Of a stretch of DNA of 64,000 nucleotides, positions 37,940-46,955 are shown in pieces. Each line of letters opens with the position of its first letter. The first letter of the stretch is position 1. The notes beneath the pieces were generated by a model that was given only the letters and a program-made list of their open reading frames with translations, was not told the DNA's origin and made no database searches. Source of the stretch: Rhizobium leguminosarum (GTDB lineage: Bacteria; Pseudomonadota; Alphaproteobacteria; Rhizobiales; Rhizobiaceae). Both the position numbers and the translations under genes were made by a program. The stretch lies in assembly GCF_001679785.1 (NCBI RefSeq), contig NZ_CP016290.1, positions 372,001 through 436,000 of the forward strand. Direction: 5' to 3'.

Positions 37940-39217
37940 ATGACCCTGCTCGCAACAACCAGCATCGCCGCCGTCTCGCTTTATGCAATGCTCTCCACTG
38001 TATATAAGAGCGCGCAGGTCTTTCATGCTAGGCGGACAACGACCTCAACAACACCTGCGAAAGACGTCGAAACCACCCATCTACCAAGCGTTGATGTCAT
38101 TGTGCCGTGCTTCAACGAGGACCCAATCGTTCTCTCCGAATGCCTCGCGTCTCTCGCGGAACAGGATTACGCTGGAAAATTGCGTTTTTATGTGGTCGAC
38201 GACGGTTCCAAAAATCGCGAAGCGGTCGTGGCTCAACGCGCTGCCTATGTAGACGATGAGAGATTCAACTTCACAATTCTCGCTAAAAATGTTGGAAAGC
38301 GCAAAGCGCAAATCGCCGCTATAACCCAGTCCTCTGGGGACCTCATCTTGAATGTGGACTCAGACACCACGATAGCCCCCGACGTCGTCTCGAAGCTTGC
38401 CCACAAAATGCGCGATCCAGCAGTCGGTGCGGCGATGGGCCAAATGAAAGCCAGTAACCAGGCGGACACCTGGCTAACTCGATTGATTGACATGGAGTAC
38501 TGGCTTGCCTGCAACGAGGAGCGCGCGGCACAAGCTCGCTTCGGTGCAGTTATGTGTTGCTGCGGCCCATGCGCGATGTACCGTCGGTCTGCTATGCTCT
38601 CGCTGCTGGATCAGTACGAGACGCAGCTTTATCGCGGCAAGCCGAGTGACTTCGGTGAAGATCGCCATTTGACGATTCTCATGCTGAGCGCCGGCTTTCG
38701 AACTGAGTATGTTCCGAGCGCCATCGCGGCGACAGTCGTTCCTGACACAATGGGTGTCTATCTGCGTCAACAACTACGGTGGGCACGCAGCACCTTCCGG
38801 GATACATTGCTCGCGCTCCCTCTAATGCCTGGCCTCGATCGGTATCTCACTCTGGACGTAATCGGGCAAAATGGCGGCCTTCTGCTTCTTGCGCTGTCGG
38901 TATTGACGGGTATTGGCCAGTTTGCGCTGACCGCCACAGTGCCATGGTGGACGATCCTGGTGATCGGATCCATGACTCTTGTACGATGCAGCGTGGCTGC
39001 CTATCGCGCCCGCCAACTTAGGTTTCTGGGTTTTGCTCTCCACACGCTCGTGAACATCTTTCTCTTAATTCCCTTGAAGGCCTATGCCCTTTGTACCTTA
39101 TCCAATAGCGACTGGCTGTCGCGTGGATCAGTCGCTGTTGCGCCCACTGTTGGTCAGCAGGGCGCTGCTAAAATGCCAGGGCGGGCGACATCTGAAATTG
39201 CCTATAGTGGCGAGTGA
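37940..39217 (+). CDS. nodC: NodC, chitin oligosaccharide synthase
   Basis: The 425-residue GT2 family membrane enzyme has an N-terminal membrane helix, then the glycosyltransferase domain with [34 protein letters not shown] (DSD), [10 protein letters not shown] (acceptor GEDR) and the QLRWARSTF motif (Q..RW). Two or three C-terminal helices follow. It polymerises UDP-GlcNAc into chitin oligomers of 3-5 units, setting Nod-factor backbone length. Confidence 0.97.
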   Translation: MTLLATTSIAAVSLYAMLSTVYKSAQVFHARRTTTSTTPAKDVETTHLPSVDVIVPCFNEDPIVLSECLASLAEQDYAGKLRFYVVDDGSKNREAVVAQRAAYVDDERFNFTILAKNVGKRKAQIAAITQSSGDLILNVDSDTTIAPDVVSKLAHKMRDPAVGAAMGQMKASNQADTWLTRLIDMEYWLACNEERAAQARFGAVMCCCGPCAMYRRSAMLSLLDQYETQLYRGKPSDFGEDRHLTILMLSAGFRTEYVPSAIAATVVPDTMGVYLRQQLRWARSTFRDTLLALPLMPGLDRYLTLDVIGQNGGLLLLALSVLTGIGQFALTATVPWWTILVIGSMTLVRCSVAAYRARQLRFLGFALHTLVNIFLLIPLKAYALCTLSNSDWLSRGSVAVAPTVGQQGAAKMPGRATSEIAYSGE

Positions 39218-39353
39218 TGGTTGCGTCACCGCAGCTAATAAGTTGGGACAAGAAATGAACGGGCAACTAACGAATTTGAAGACGGCGGCAGCTGATCCGC
39301 ACCAGCATCATCTCAGCCAGTCGGACCGGCAGGGCCGTTCGAAACTTAAGGCA

Positions 39354-40289
39354 ATGGATTCGCCTTCTGGCTCATTGTCCCCAGTTGCAATCGACCTGGC
39401 CGGCGTTTCGAAATCATATGGTGGCAAAGTCGTTGTCAATGACTTGTCGTTTACTATCGCCCCTGGAGAATGTTTTGGTCTTTTAGGGCCGAACGGCGCA
39501 GGTAAAAGTACGATCACCCGTATGATCCTAGGGATGACGTCGCCAAGTGCAGGCAAGATCACTGTACTCGGAGCGCAGGAGCCGGGCCAGGTTCGCTTGG
39601 CACGCGCGAAAATCGGGATCGTGTCGCAGTTCGATAATCTCGACTTGGAATTCACGGTTCGCGAGAACCTTATGGTATACGGCCGCTACTTCCGCATGAG
39701 CACCCGAGAAATCGAAGCGGTCATCCCGTCGCTGCTTGATTTTGCGAGACTTGAGAGCAAGACGAATACGCGTGTGGCAGACCTATCTGGCGGGATGAAG
39801 CGGCGCCTCACTTTGGCGCGTGCGCTCATTAATGACCCGCAGCTACTCATTTTGGACGAGCCGACCACCGGTCTCGACCCACACGCGCGCCACTTGATCT
39901 GGGAACGACTTCGATCGCTGTTGGCACGAGGCAAGACAATTCTTCTGACGACCCATATCATGGAAGAGGCTGAGCGGTTGTGCGACCGGCTGTGCGTGCT
40001 CGAAGCTGGGCGAAAAATCGCCGAAGGCCGACCCCATGCCCTGATCGAGGAGCAGATTGGCTGTCCCGTGATCGAAATTTACGGTGGCGACCCGCAGGAG
40101 CTTAGTCTTTTGATCAGGCCGAATGCTAGGCGACTGGAGATCAGCGGAGAGACCCTGTTCTGCTACACGCCTGATCCAGAGCAGGTACGCGCGCAACTGC
40201 GTGGATATTCGGGCCTGCGCTTGCTGGAGCGTCCACCAAATCTAGAGGATGTCTTCTTGCGGTTAACCGGACGCGAGATGGAGAAGTAG
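39354..40289 (+). CDS. nodI: NodI, Nod-factor export ATP-binding protein
   Basis: 311 residues from ATG 39354 ([20 protein letters not shown]), the length known for R. leguminosarum NodI; the frame is open upstream with another ATG at 39255. ABC motifs: Walker [16 protein letters not shown], signature [16 protein letters not shown], Walker [14 protein letters not shown], switch LLTTHIMEE. With NodJ it exports lipochitin oligosaccharides. It lies 136 bp after nodC. Confidence 0.96.
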   Translation: MDSPSGSLSPVAIDLAGVSKSYGGKVVVNDLSFTIAPGECFGLLGPNGAGKSTITRMILGMTSPSAGKITVLGAQEPGQVRLARAKIGIVSQFDNLDLEFTVRENLMVYGRYFRMSTREIEAVIPSLLDFARLESKTNTRVADLSGGMKRRLTLARALINDPQLLILDEPTTGLDPHARHLIWERLRSLLARGKTILLTTHIMEEAERLCDRLCVLEAGRKIAEGRPHALIEEQIGCPVIEIYGGDPQELSLLIRPNARRLEISGETLFCYTPDPEQVRAQLRGYSGLRLLERPPNLEDVFLRLTGREMEK

Positions 40290-40292
40290 ACG

Positions 40293-41072
40293 ATGAGCGT
40301 AGCAGCATTACCCGCCGGCGGTTTGAACTGGCTTGCAGTTTGGCGCCGAAACTATCTGGCTTGGAAAAAAGCGGCGCTGGCATCCATTCTGGGAAATCTA
40401 GCCGATCCCATAATATATCTATTCGGACTCGGCGCTGGATTGGGAGTGATGGTAGGGCGCGTTGACGGCGTATCGTACACTGCATTTTTGGCGGCTGGAA
40501 TGGTCGCGACGAGCGCGATGACTGCTGCAACCTTCGAGACTATCTATGCGGCCTTTGGCCGAATGCAGGGCCAGCGCACCTGGGAAGCAATGTTGTACAC
40601 ACAGCTCAGGTTAGGGGATATCGTCGTTGGGGAAATGGCGTGGGCAGCAACTAAGGCGTCGCTCGCAGGCACCGGTATTGGTATTGTCGCTGCCATGTTG
40701 GGATACACTCACTGGCTGGCTCTTCTCTATGCTCTTCCGGTCATTGCCCTTACTGGCTTTGCCTTTGCGAGCCTTGGTATGGTGGTCACGGCTCTCGCGC
40801 CCAGCTACGACTATTTCATATTTTATCAAACGCTTGTCATCACACCGATGTTGTTCTTATCAGGCGCAGTCTTTCCCATAGATCAATTGCCTGCCGCATT
40901 CCAGCAACTAGCGGCCTTCTTGCCCTTGGCACATTCGATAGACGTTATCCGCCCGATGATGCTGGGCCAACCAATCGCCAATGTCTGCCTGCATATCGGC
41001 GTTCTCTGCATCTACATAGTCGTACCATTCCTCGTGTCGACCGCATTGCTTCGGCGGCGGCTAATGCGGTGA
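40293..41072 (+). CDS. nodJ: NodJ, Nod-factor export permease
   Basis: The 259-residue protein has about six membrane helices and the ABC-2 permease pattern ([66 protein letters not shown]). It pairs with NodI in the inner membrane. The start is 3 bp after nodI. Next is the nodX-type gene. Confidence 0.96.
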   Translation: MSVAALPAGGLNWLAVWRRNYLAWKKAALASILGNLADPIIYLFGLGAGLGVMVGRVDGVSYTAFLAAGMVATSAMTAATFETIYAAFGRMQGQRTWEAMLYTQLRLGDIVVGEMAWAATKASLAGTGIGIVAAMLGYTHWLALLYALPVIALTGFAFASLGMVVTALAPSYDYFIFYQTLVITPMLFLSGAVFPIDQLPAAFQQLAAFLPLAHSIDVIRPMMLGQPIANVCLHIGVLCIYIVVPFLVSTALLRRRLMR

Positions 41073-41270
41073 TGAATGCAACTTTCACAGTAACGGTGCC
41101 TTGACCCCACCGTCCGGATCAGCATGTAATCGTTGATGTTGTTGCTGAACGAGGGCAAACGATCTGACGGCAGAGCTGCAGACAACAACGCCGTCCACCG
41201 CTACACTGAGTTCTGTTCTCAATAAAGCGCCGAAAGGTTGCGCGGCATCTGCCTGCGCTAATGGACATTC

Positions 41271-42374
41271 ATGGGACCATCCAATGAACACTCATCCGGC
41301 CACCGGAACAACTTTGACCTGTTAAGGCTCTTTGCCGCCTGCCAAGTGATGCTTAGCCACGCGTGGAGTTGGCTTCACCTGGGCGATTCTTTGAACGGTA
41401 CAGCGGTCTTCAATTTGTTGTTTTCGGTGCCGGGTGTTGCGATCTTCTTTGTAATCAGCGGCTTTCTAGTTACGGATTCTTACATCCGCTCATCGTCGGC
41501 GGCCTCTTTTTTCGTCAAGCGGTCGCTCCGAATCTTTCCTGCACTGTTCGTCAACATCGCCGTGATGGAACTTGCCCTGCTTGTGACTGGGGGATTAAAT
41601 GTCACTGGCATCTTGCAGTATCTGTCTTACTTCACGGTCTACATCCTGACCGCTGCACGAATCTGGGCGGTCTACTTCACATACGAGCCCTACACGATGA
41701 GCGGCTTTTACGGCGCCTCGGACCCAAGCGGGGTGCTGTGGACGCTGACGGTGGAGCTGACGTTCTACCTCACCCTGCCAATGCTGTTGGAAATTTGGCG
41801 GCGGTGGAAACGAGCAGGGGCGCTAGTCGTTGCCGTCGCCGGTCTCGGGTCTTGGGTCATGGCGCAGCACTTCAACATAACTGATAAGTACAATCCGTTC
41901 CTGTCGGTGACAGTAGGCCCGACTTTCTGGATTTTTTCGATGGGAGTTCTTGCTCGGCTTTACTGGAATCGCGTCAGCAAGATCTTTGAAGGCAAGCTCT
42001 TGTGGTGGCTGGCAACTCATCTCGCGATAACGTGGTGGGTAGCAGGAACGTCCGCTGCATTCATCTCGATCAACAATGCGGCGCCTGCCGATGCATTCCG
42101 AATTGCTGTTCTCGCCGGTCTAGTCCTGTCGGCAGCGTACTCATTTCCGCGCCCTAACCTGTTGCGCGGCCAGGATCTCTCTTACGGGATCTACCTCTAC
42201 CATATGCTCGTCATGCACACGCTGATCGCCATCGGATGGGTCGGCCACTGGTGGCTCTGGATCGCCGAGCCGGTCGGAACCGTGGCATTAGCCGCTCTAT
42301 CATGGACGCTGATCGAAAAGCCGGCCATGAAACTTCGCTCATCGCTAGTCGCCAGAAGGCTTTCCGTCGCTTAA
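41271..42374 (+). CDS. nodX: NodX-type Nod-factor O-acetyltransferase
   Basis: The 367-residue integral membrane acyltransferase-3 protein has about ten helices and the family motif FDLLRLFAACQVMLSHAW with the conserved His near residue 30, then FFVISGFLVTDSY, FFVKRSLRIFPAL and LWTLTVELTFYLTLPML. It sits 198 bp after nodJ in the same direction, exactly where nodX lies in strain TOM, and has the NodX length. NodX acetylates the reducing-end sugar of the pentameric Nod factor, which permits nodulation of Afghan peas (sym2). NolL is a close relative; position and length favour NodX. Confidence 0.88.
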   Translation: MGPSNEHSSGHRNNFDLLRLFAACQVMLSHAWSWLHLGDSLNGTAVFNLLFSVPGVAIFFVISGFLVTDSYIRSSSAASFFVKRSLRIFPALFVNIAVMELALLVTGGLNVTGILQYLSYFTVYILTAARIWAVYFTYEPYTMSGFYGASDPSGVLWTLTVELTFYLTLPMLLEIWRRWKRAGALVVAVAGLGSWVMAQHFNITDKYNPFLSVTVGPTFWIFSMGVLARLYWNRVSKIFEGKLLWWLATHLAITWWVAGTSAAFISINNAAPADAFRIAVLAGLVLSAAYSFPRPNLLRGQDLSYGIYLYHMLVMHTLIAIGWVGHWWLWIAEPVGTVALAALSWTLIEKPAMKLRSSLVARRLSVA

Positions 42375-42449
42375 ACGGAAAGCTCCTGTTAAAAGATCGG
42401 AACTCCAATGGAAGCTGCCACATTGGACTGTGGTGTCTGGGATGAATCG

Positions 42450-42607
42450 GCGTGGGTGAAGGTGACCCCATCTCCATCCCAGGCCCGGTTGGGCCAGAAG
42501 GACCACCGGGGCCGAAAGTCGTTCCGGGTGAACCTGGACCAATGCGCGGCAGGTGGGCTGGTAGCGAGCCACGGTTCGTGCGCCGCCTGGCGACTTACGG
42601 CTGGTGA
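42450..42607 (+). pseudogene. Collagen-like Gly-X-Y fragment
   Basis: One frame, ending at TGA 42605-42607, encodes GDPISIPGPVGPEGPPGP followed by KVVPGEPGPM: nine consecutive triplets in a collagen-like register (seven Gly- or Pro-Gly-based). There is no proper start, and the frame then runs into unrelated residues. It is a scrap of a collagen-like (phage tail or surface) gene. Confidence 0.4.
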
Positions 42608-42856
42608 AGGGCAGTGGTGGCTTGTTCCTTCTCTTCCAGCCCCGCAGCCTCGACTTGCTCGGCCCTCTTCAAACCCAAGCAGAAGCTGGTCCTCGGGGAG
42701 CGTCTCTGCCCGTCGCCAAAACGGTGGCGCTGCAATTCCTTGATGATCTTACGTAGCCGGGCATTCTCCGCCTCACGCGAAGCACCATGGCTTTCAGCGC
42801 GTTCAGTTCATCCGGAAGTTCGTCCGGGTTATCGTCACGCGCTAAGAACAGCATCT
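42600..42856 (-). pseudogene. IS66 TnpC N-terminal fragment
   Basis: On the minus strand, MLFLARDDNPDELPDELNAL-KAMVL is followed (with a frame change) by AENARLRKIIKELQRHRFGD and GLKRAEQVEAAGLEEKEQAT, the first 90 or so residues of an IS66 TnpC transposase, including the leucine-zipper. The catalytic core is deleted. It follows the tnpB C-terminus in the correct IS66 order. Confidence 0.82.
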
Positions 42857-42894
42857 TTTTCCTCTCGGAACGAGAGGCTGGATGATGCTGATTC

Positions 42895-42936
42895 AATTGG
42901 TCGCGGCCGCTAACCAGCCTTTGTTGGCGCTCGCGT
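42895..42936 (-). pseudogene. IS66 tnpB C-terminal piece, left of the IS21 insertion
   Basis: On the minus strand this encodes RAPTKAG and a stop. Joined to the piece ending at 45571 it gives RVHAPSETRAPTKAG, the standard end of IS66 TnpB. The IS21 element split the gene here. Confidence 0.8.
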
Positions 42937-43042
42937 TGCGTATTTCGGAAGAACGGGACAGTCGTTTCACTAAATCGCGGACAGTGGTTTCACTAATTCC
43001 GGGACAGCATGGTGTGGTCGATTTTCGCCTGCCTGGTTGAAG

Positions 43043-43819
43043 TCATGAGCGATTGATTTCGCCGTTTTCAGCGCCGGTCAAGTGGGATGGTGTTTTTTGC
43101 CGTCGCATGCTGTCGCCTTCAAGGGCAATGCGGTGCGCATTGTGGATGATCCGATCGAGGATTGCGTCTGCGATGGTCGGTTCTCCGATCATGTCATGCC
43201 ACTGGGCGACAGGAAGCTGCGCGGTGATGAGCGTTGATTTCCGGCGATAGCGTTCCTCGAAGATTTCCAGCAGGTCGAGGCGTTGTTGATCTGTGAGCGT
43301 GTGCGTTCCCCAGTCGTCGAGGATCAGCAACTGGACGCGGGCGAGTTTGTCGACCAGGCGTGGAAAGCGGCCGTCAAGCCTGGCAAGGCCCAGATCTTCG
43401 AACAGACGCGGCATACGCAGGTAGAGGATGGAATGATCGAGCCGGGCAGCCTGACGGCCGAAGGCGCAGGCGAGCCAGGTTTTTCCCGTGCCGGTCTGGC
43501 CGGTGATGATCATATTCTCATCTGCCTTCAACCACGCCCCTTGCGCAAGCGACAGAGTGTTGCGGCGGTCGAGACCACGATGAGCGGCAAAGTCGATGTT
43601 CTCGATGCAGGCGTCGGGAAAGCGGAGCTTTGAAGCTGCAAGCCGGTTGGTCAGGCGCTTGTCGGATCGCAGAGCCGTTTCCCGATCGAGCATCAGGCCG
43701 AGCCACTCGTCGCGGCTGAGATCGCTGCTGTTGTTCTGAGCGGCAAGTTCGCGATAGGCCGTTGCCATTCCGGCAAGGCCAAGGGCCTGCATCTGATCGA
43801 GGGTTGGATGTGTCAGCAT
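43043..43819 (-). CDS. istB: IstB, IS21 ATPase helper
   Basis: 258 residues from ATG 43819 ([20 protein letters not shown]); upstream in-frame residues overlap istA and are not family-like. The AAA+ ATPase has Walker [18 protein letters not shown] and Walker B LLILDDWG. It stimulates IstA-mediated transposition and target choice. It begins 17 bp downstream of istA. Confidence 0.94.
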   Translation of the reverse strand: MLTHPTLDQMQALGLAGMATAYRELAAQNNSSDLSRDEWLGLMLDRETALRSDKRLTNRLAASKLRFPDACIENIDFAAHRGLDRRNTLSLAQGAWLKADENMIITGQTGTGKTWLACAFGRQAARLDHSILYLRMPRLFEDLGLARLDGRFPRLVDKLARVQLLILDDWGTHTLTDQQRLDLLEIFEERYRRKSTLITAQLPVAQWHDMIGEPTIADAILDRIIHNAHRIALEGDSMRRQKTPSHLTGAENGEINRS

Positions 43820-43835
43820 GGGTCTTTCCTTTCCT

Positions 43836-45389
43836 TCACTGGTAATAGGAGCCGCCGCGGATGTTGGTGTGCGGCGGGGTGGGTTTTGCCGGGTCTGTCT
43901 GGGGTTTGGTTCGATCGAGACCGGATTTGAGAATGGCGGCGACAGAGGAATAGGTGATGGAGTTGATGACCAGCGCCCGCTCGCACGCCGCTTCCAGGCG
44001 ATCCGTCTCGTAACGGCGGGCAAGGGACAGAATGCCGAAGGCCGAGCGATATCCTTGTTCGGGATGAGGACGATCGCGCATCATCCGCTCGACCAGAATG
44101 GCGGTGTTCACCCCGATCCTTGCCGCCTGGTTCAAAAGCGATGCCGGCGTCGTGTTGGCATAACGCTGGTGGGATTTGGGCATATGCTCGTTGACCGTCA
44201 CATGCCCGGATCGCTGAGAACGCCTGATATGGCTGGCAATCCGCTTGTGATCGAGAAATACCTCGACCACCCGGTGGGTCAGACGCACATCAACCTGTCG
44301 GCCGATCAAGCGGTGCGGCACAGAGTAGAAGGTCTTGTCGACCTCGACATGGTAATCGGGATGGACCTTCGCCGATTTCCATTCCGCATAGTCGAACGGC
44401 GTTGCTGGCAGCGGCGCAAGCGCCTTTCTCTCTACCTCCTCGAACAGGTCTCGGCGCGACTTTCCGATGTGGCGCATCGGGCGGTTGTTCAAGTCGTCAA
44501 GCAGAACCGAGATCGCGGCATTCAGATCAGCCAGACTGAAGAAGCGTCGGTTTCTGAGGCGAGCCAATATCCAGCGCTCGACGATCAGCACTGCACCTTC
44601 GACCTTGGCTTTGTCACGCGGCTTGCGGCTTCTGGTCGGCAGGATGGTCGTATCGTAATGTTCGGCCATAGCAGCGAAGGTGGCGTTGAGCGTCGGCTCG
44701 AACCACAGCGCCTTGGCGACGCCTGCCTTCAGGTTGTCGCACACGATCGCCTTCGTGACGCCGCCGAAGAAGCTCAGCGCGCGTTCCTGGCCCTCGATCC
44801 AGTCCGGCAGTTTCTGGCTGAAGCTGGCACAGGCGAATGTCAACGACGAGGCGGGAAGCATCGCCACAAAGATTTGTGCCGAATGGATGACGCCGGTCGA
44901 AGGGTCGATGATGGGGATGGTGTGGCCGGCATAATCCGTCTGCATCACCGCGCCCGCCTCATGACGGTTGCGGAACGTCGCGTGAGCGCGGCGTTCGAAG
45001 ACGGCAAAACGGTCGCAAAACCATGTGTAGCCGTAGCCGTCGGGATGGCTCGCCCTGTATTCCTGCCAGAGCAGCGTCAGCGTTACACCCTTGCGCTTCA
45101 GCTCGGCGGAAACGGACCGCCAATCCGGCTCGACCAAGTCCTGTGGCGGCCGGCCAACGCGCCGGAAAAGATGTCGCTCCAGCGCGGCATCATCGTCCAG
45201 GCCCGCAGGCAACGGCCAGACCGAAAGTCCGGTCTCCCTCGCTCGCAACAGATACGTCGCCACAGAGGTTTTGCTGATCTTCAGGCGTTCCGAAACGGCG
45301 CGAACCGAAAGGCCCTGCTCGTGCGTCAGTCGCAGTATCGATCGAATGTCTTTCACTGTCGTTCGTCTCGCTTGCTTCCGTCTTGGCAT
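43836..45389 (-). CDS. istA: IstA, IS21 transposase
   Basis: 517 residues from ATG 45389 ([20 protein letters not shown]). It has an N-terminal HTH ([20 protein letters not shown]), then a DDE/rve core beginning [28 protein letters not shown] for the second Asp and [17 protein letters not shown] for the Glu, followed by the Mu C-like beta domain. Undamaged. Confidence 0.94.
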   Translation of the reverse strand: MPRRKQARRTTVKDIRSILRLTHEQGLSVRAVSERLKISKTSVATYLLRARETGLSVWPLPAGLDDDAALERHLFRRVGRPPQDLVEPDWRSVSAELKRKGVTLTLLWQEYRASHPDGYGYTWFCDRFAVFERRAHATFRNRHEAGAVMQTDYAGHTIPIIDPSTGVIHSAQIFVAMLPASSLTFACASFSQKLPDWIEGQERALSFFGGVTKAIVCDNLKAGVAKALWFEPTLNATFAAMAEHYDTTILPTRSRKPRDKAKVEGAVLIVERWILARLRNRRFFSLADLNAAISVLLDDLNNRPMRHIGKSRRDLFEEVERKALAPLPATPFDYAEWKSAKVHPDYHVEVDKTFYSVPHRLIGRQVDVRLTHRVVEVFLDHKRIASHIRRSQRSGHVTVNEHMPKSHQRYANTTPASLLNQAARIGVNTAILVERMMRDRPHPEQGYRSAFGILSLARRYETDRLEAACERALVINSITYSSVAAILKSGLDRTKPQTDPAKPTPPHTNIRGGSYYQ

Positions 45390-45565
45390 GGCCCCTCTCA
45401 ACCGATGATGAGGAGGCAATCTGCCAGAACGGCGCTTGCGAAAATCGACCTTAAATCCACGTCCGAGACTGTCCCGGAATTAGCGGAATCGCTGTCCCGT
45501 ATTTACTGAAATCGCTGTCCGCGAATTACCGGAATCGCTGTCCCGAAATTAGTGAAACACGCACT

Positions 45566-45698
45566 CGCGTTTCGCTTGGTGCATGAACGCGTTTCCAGTC
45601 CAGTCCCTCGAACAGCGCCGAGAACTGCGCGGATGTCAGATGCATCGCGCCGTCCTGCATCCGGGGCCAATGGAACCGCCATCCTCCAGCTTCTTGTA
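45566..45698 (-). pseudogene. IS66 tnpB central piece between two insertions
   Basis: On the minus strand YKKLEDGG, then (after a 1-base deletion) FHWPRMQDGAMHLTSAQFSA-LFEGLDWKRVHAP. It joins upstream to the tnpB N-terminus at 49085-49285 and downstream to 42936. The serine-recombinase element and the IS21 element flank it on either side. Confidence 0.85.
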
Positions 45699-45784
45699 CC
45701 TCACACAGGAATGCAGCCTCTACCAACGCAGATACGCAGTTAGTACGGGTCACGCATCCGTTTCATCCTCTATTCCCACGGCAG

Positions 45785-46018
45785 TTGCCGTGTGTCGGCA
45801 AGCGCTACAATCGGCATGGTGAACGCCTTTTGCTGCAGACCGAGGATGCCACCGTTTGGTCGGTTCCCCCGCAATGGACTGATCTTGTGAGCCCGGATCC
45901 TGAAGTTGCCATGAGCAATGGACGATCGCTCTTGCGTGTCGCCGACTTAATGGAATTGACCGCCCTGGTGGAGCGCCTTTCAAGCAAGTCGGGCACGCGA
46001 CGACGCGCCAGGATGTAA
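45785..46018 (+). CDS. DUF5372-like small protein of the recombinase element
   Basis: The frame reads LPCVGKRYNRHGERLLLQTE, then VWSVPPQWTDLVSPDPEV, then LLRVADLMELTALVERL. Similar 80-100 residue proteins accompany this class of recombinase elements. Family similarity seems to extend upstream in the same frame (VRVTHPFHPLFPRQ from about 45752), so the true start may be an unusual codon near 45740; TTG 45785 is the nominal start. Function unknown. Confidence 0.55.
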   Translation: MPCVGKRYNRHGERLLLQTEDATVWSVPPQWTDLVSPDPEVAMSNGRSLLRVADLMELTALVERLSSKSGTRRRARM

Positions 46019-46197
46019 AGATAAATATGCCGCTTCTGTAAAACAGATTATGCCGCAGAGGGTGATATTCATGAGGATTTACGCTTGTATATATGACGGA
46101 ATGCCGGTGATAAGCCATAGAGATTGCCTTGACGAGGCGGTAAATTGCGTCATAATTAAACTTACGATAATGTCGCTTCACGCCCTCGGAGCCATTG

Positions 46198-46659
46198 ATG
46201 TCTGCGAAGTACGACAGCAAGCGCACAAAGACGGATGTCCTCATCGAAGAGGGCACGTTCAACCCAACCCCCGAGAAGGTGCGCGATCCAAAGTTTCGGG
46301 GCAGCGAGTTCTTCGATCCACACGACGCCGTGCAGGTCAAATACGAGATGCTGCGTCGCGTCTCCATCGACAAACTGTCGGTGACGGAGGCCTCCGACGA
46401 GTACGGCGTTTCCAGGCCGACCTACTACCAGGCCAAGGTGAACTTCAATATGGCCGGCATTGCCGGACTGGTGCCGACGAAGCCGGGGCCCCGCGGTCCC
46501 CACAAGATCGACGACAAGGTCGTGGCATTTCTGCAGGCGCATCTCGCCCCAGGCGAACCCGTCCGCGCCCGGGAACTTGCCAAGCTGCTCCGCCAGGAAC
46601 TCGATATCGAGCTTCATCCCAGATCGATCGAGCGGGTTCTAAAAAAAAGCGGCAGGTAG
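46198..46659 (+). CDS. Helix-turn-helix protein of the recombinase element
   Basis: The 153-residue protein starts MSAKYDSKRTKTDVLIEEG. Conserved DPHDAVQVKYEMLRRVSID and an HTH_Tnp-like segment, LSVTEASDEYGVSRPTYYQA, are followed by LVPTKPGPRGPHKIDDKVV and a second winged-helix part (ELAKLLRQELDIELHPRSIE-RVLKKSGR). It looks like the DNA-binding half of a transposase and probably binds the element's ends or regulates the recombinase. It precedes the recombinase in related elements. Confidence 0.72.
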   Translation: MSAKYDSKRTKTDVLIEEGTFNPTPEKVRDPKFRGSEFFDPHDAVQVKYEMLRRVSIDKLSVTEASDEYGVSRPTYYQAKVNFNMAGIAGLVPTKPGPRGPHKIDDKVVAFLQAHLAPGEPVRARELAKLLRQELDIELHPRSIERVLKKSGR

Positions 46660-46679
46660 ACATTGCCGCGACGGCGGCA

Positions 46680-46955
46680 TGCCCGATCCAGCCGTCAACC
46701 ATCGCGTCCCAGTACGAGGTATTGCGCAAGGCTGCTCTCGGCGCAGCGTTGCCGCTCATGGCCCGTAGCGGCCTGCTGCTCTTTTTGCGCCGGGGCATGT
46801 GGGGATGGGCTCAGGCGTTAGCCTCAACAGCAATCACCCCGCGAGAGCAGAATTACCCGTCGTCAATTGCTTGGCCGCTGCACCGCGGACACAGCACCGT
46901 CGTTCACGTCCTTGCGACAATCGCCATGAGCATCAACGATCGGAGATCACGATGA
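46680..46955 (+). CDS. Small conserved protein before the recombinase
   Basis: A frame with QYEVLRKAALGAALPLMARS-GLLLFLRRGMWGWAQALA and a C-terminal HSTVVHVLATIAMSINDRRS matches the short protein usually coded just upstream of this recombinase type. No standard start codon is obvious; the 5' boundary is approximate. The stop overlaps the recombinase ATG region by 4 bp, which suggests translational coupling. Function unknown. Confidence 0.5.
   Translation, partial: CPIQPSTIASQYEVLRKAALGAALPLMARSGLLLFLRRGMWGWAQALASTAITPREQNYPSSIAWPLHRGHSTVVHVLATIAMSINDRRSR

Larger units (their letters stand above)
42937..45563 (-). mobile_element. Complete IS21-family element inserted in IS66 tnpB
   Basis: A 7-bp repeat CTCGCGT flanks it (42930-42936 and 45564-45570). 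The ends carry TGCGTATTTC / TGCGTGTTTC plus the multiple internal GGGACAG(N)TTTCACTAA repeats typical of IS21 (three visible at left, four at right). It contains istA and istB, both intact, on the minus strand. Confidence 0.92.

Noticed and set aside
43818..45509. 563-codon plus-strand ORF
   Set aside because: It lies wholly antisense to istA, which has clear transposase motifs, ribosome spacing and flanking istB; the plus frame has no recognisable domain.
46050..46955. 301-codon plus-strand ORF as a single gene
   Set aside because: Its first two thirds overlap the HTH gene in another frame and show no similarity; only the last 90 codons resemble a conserved small protein.
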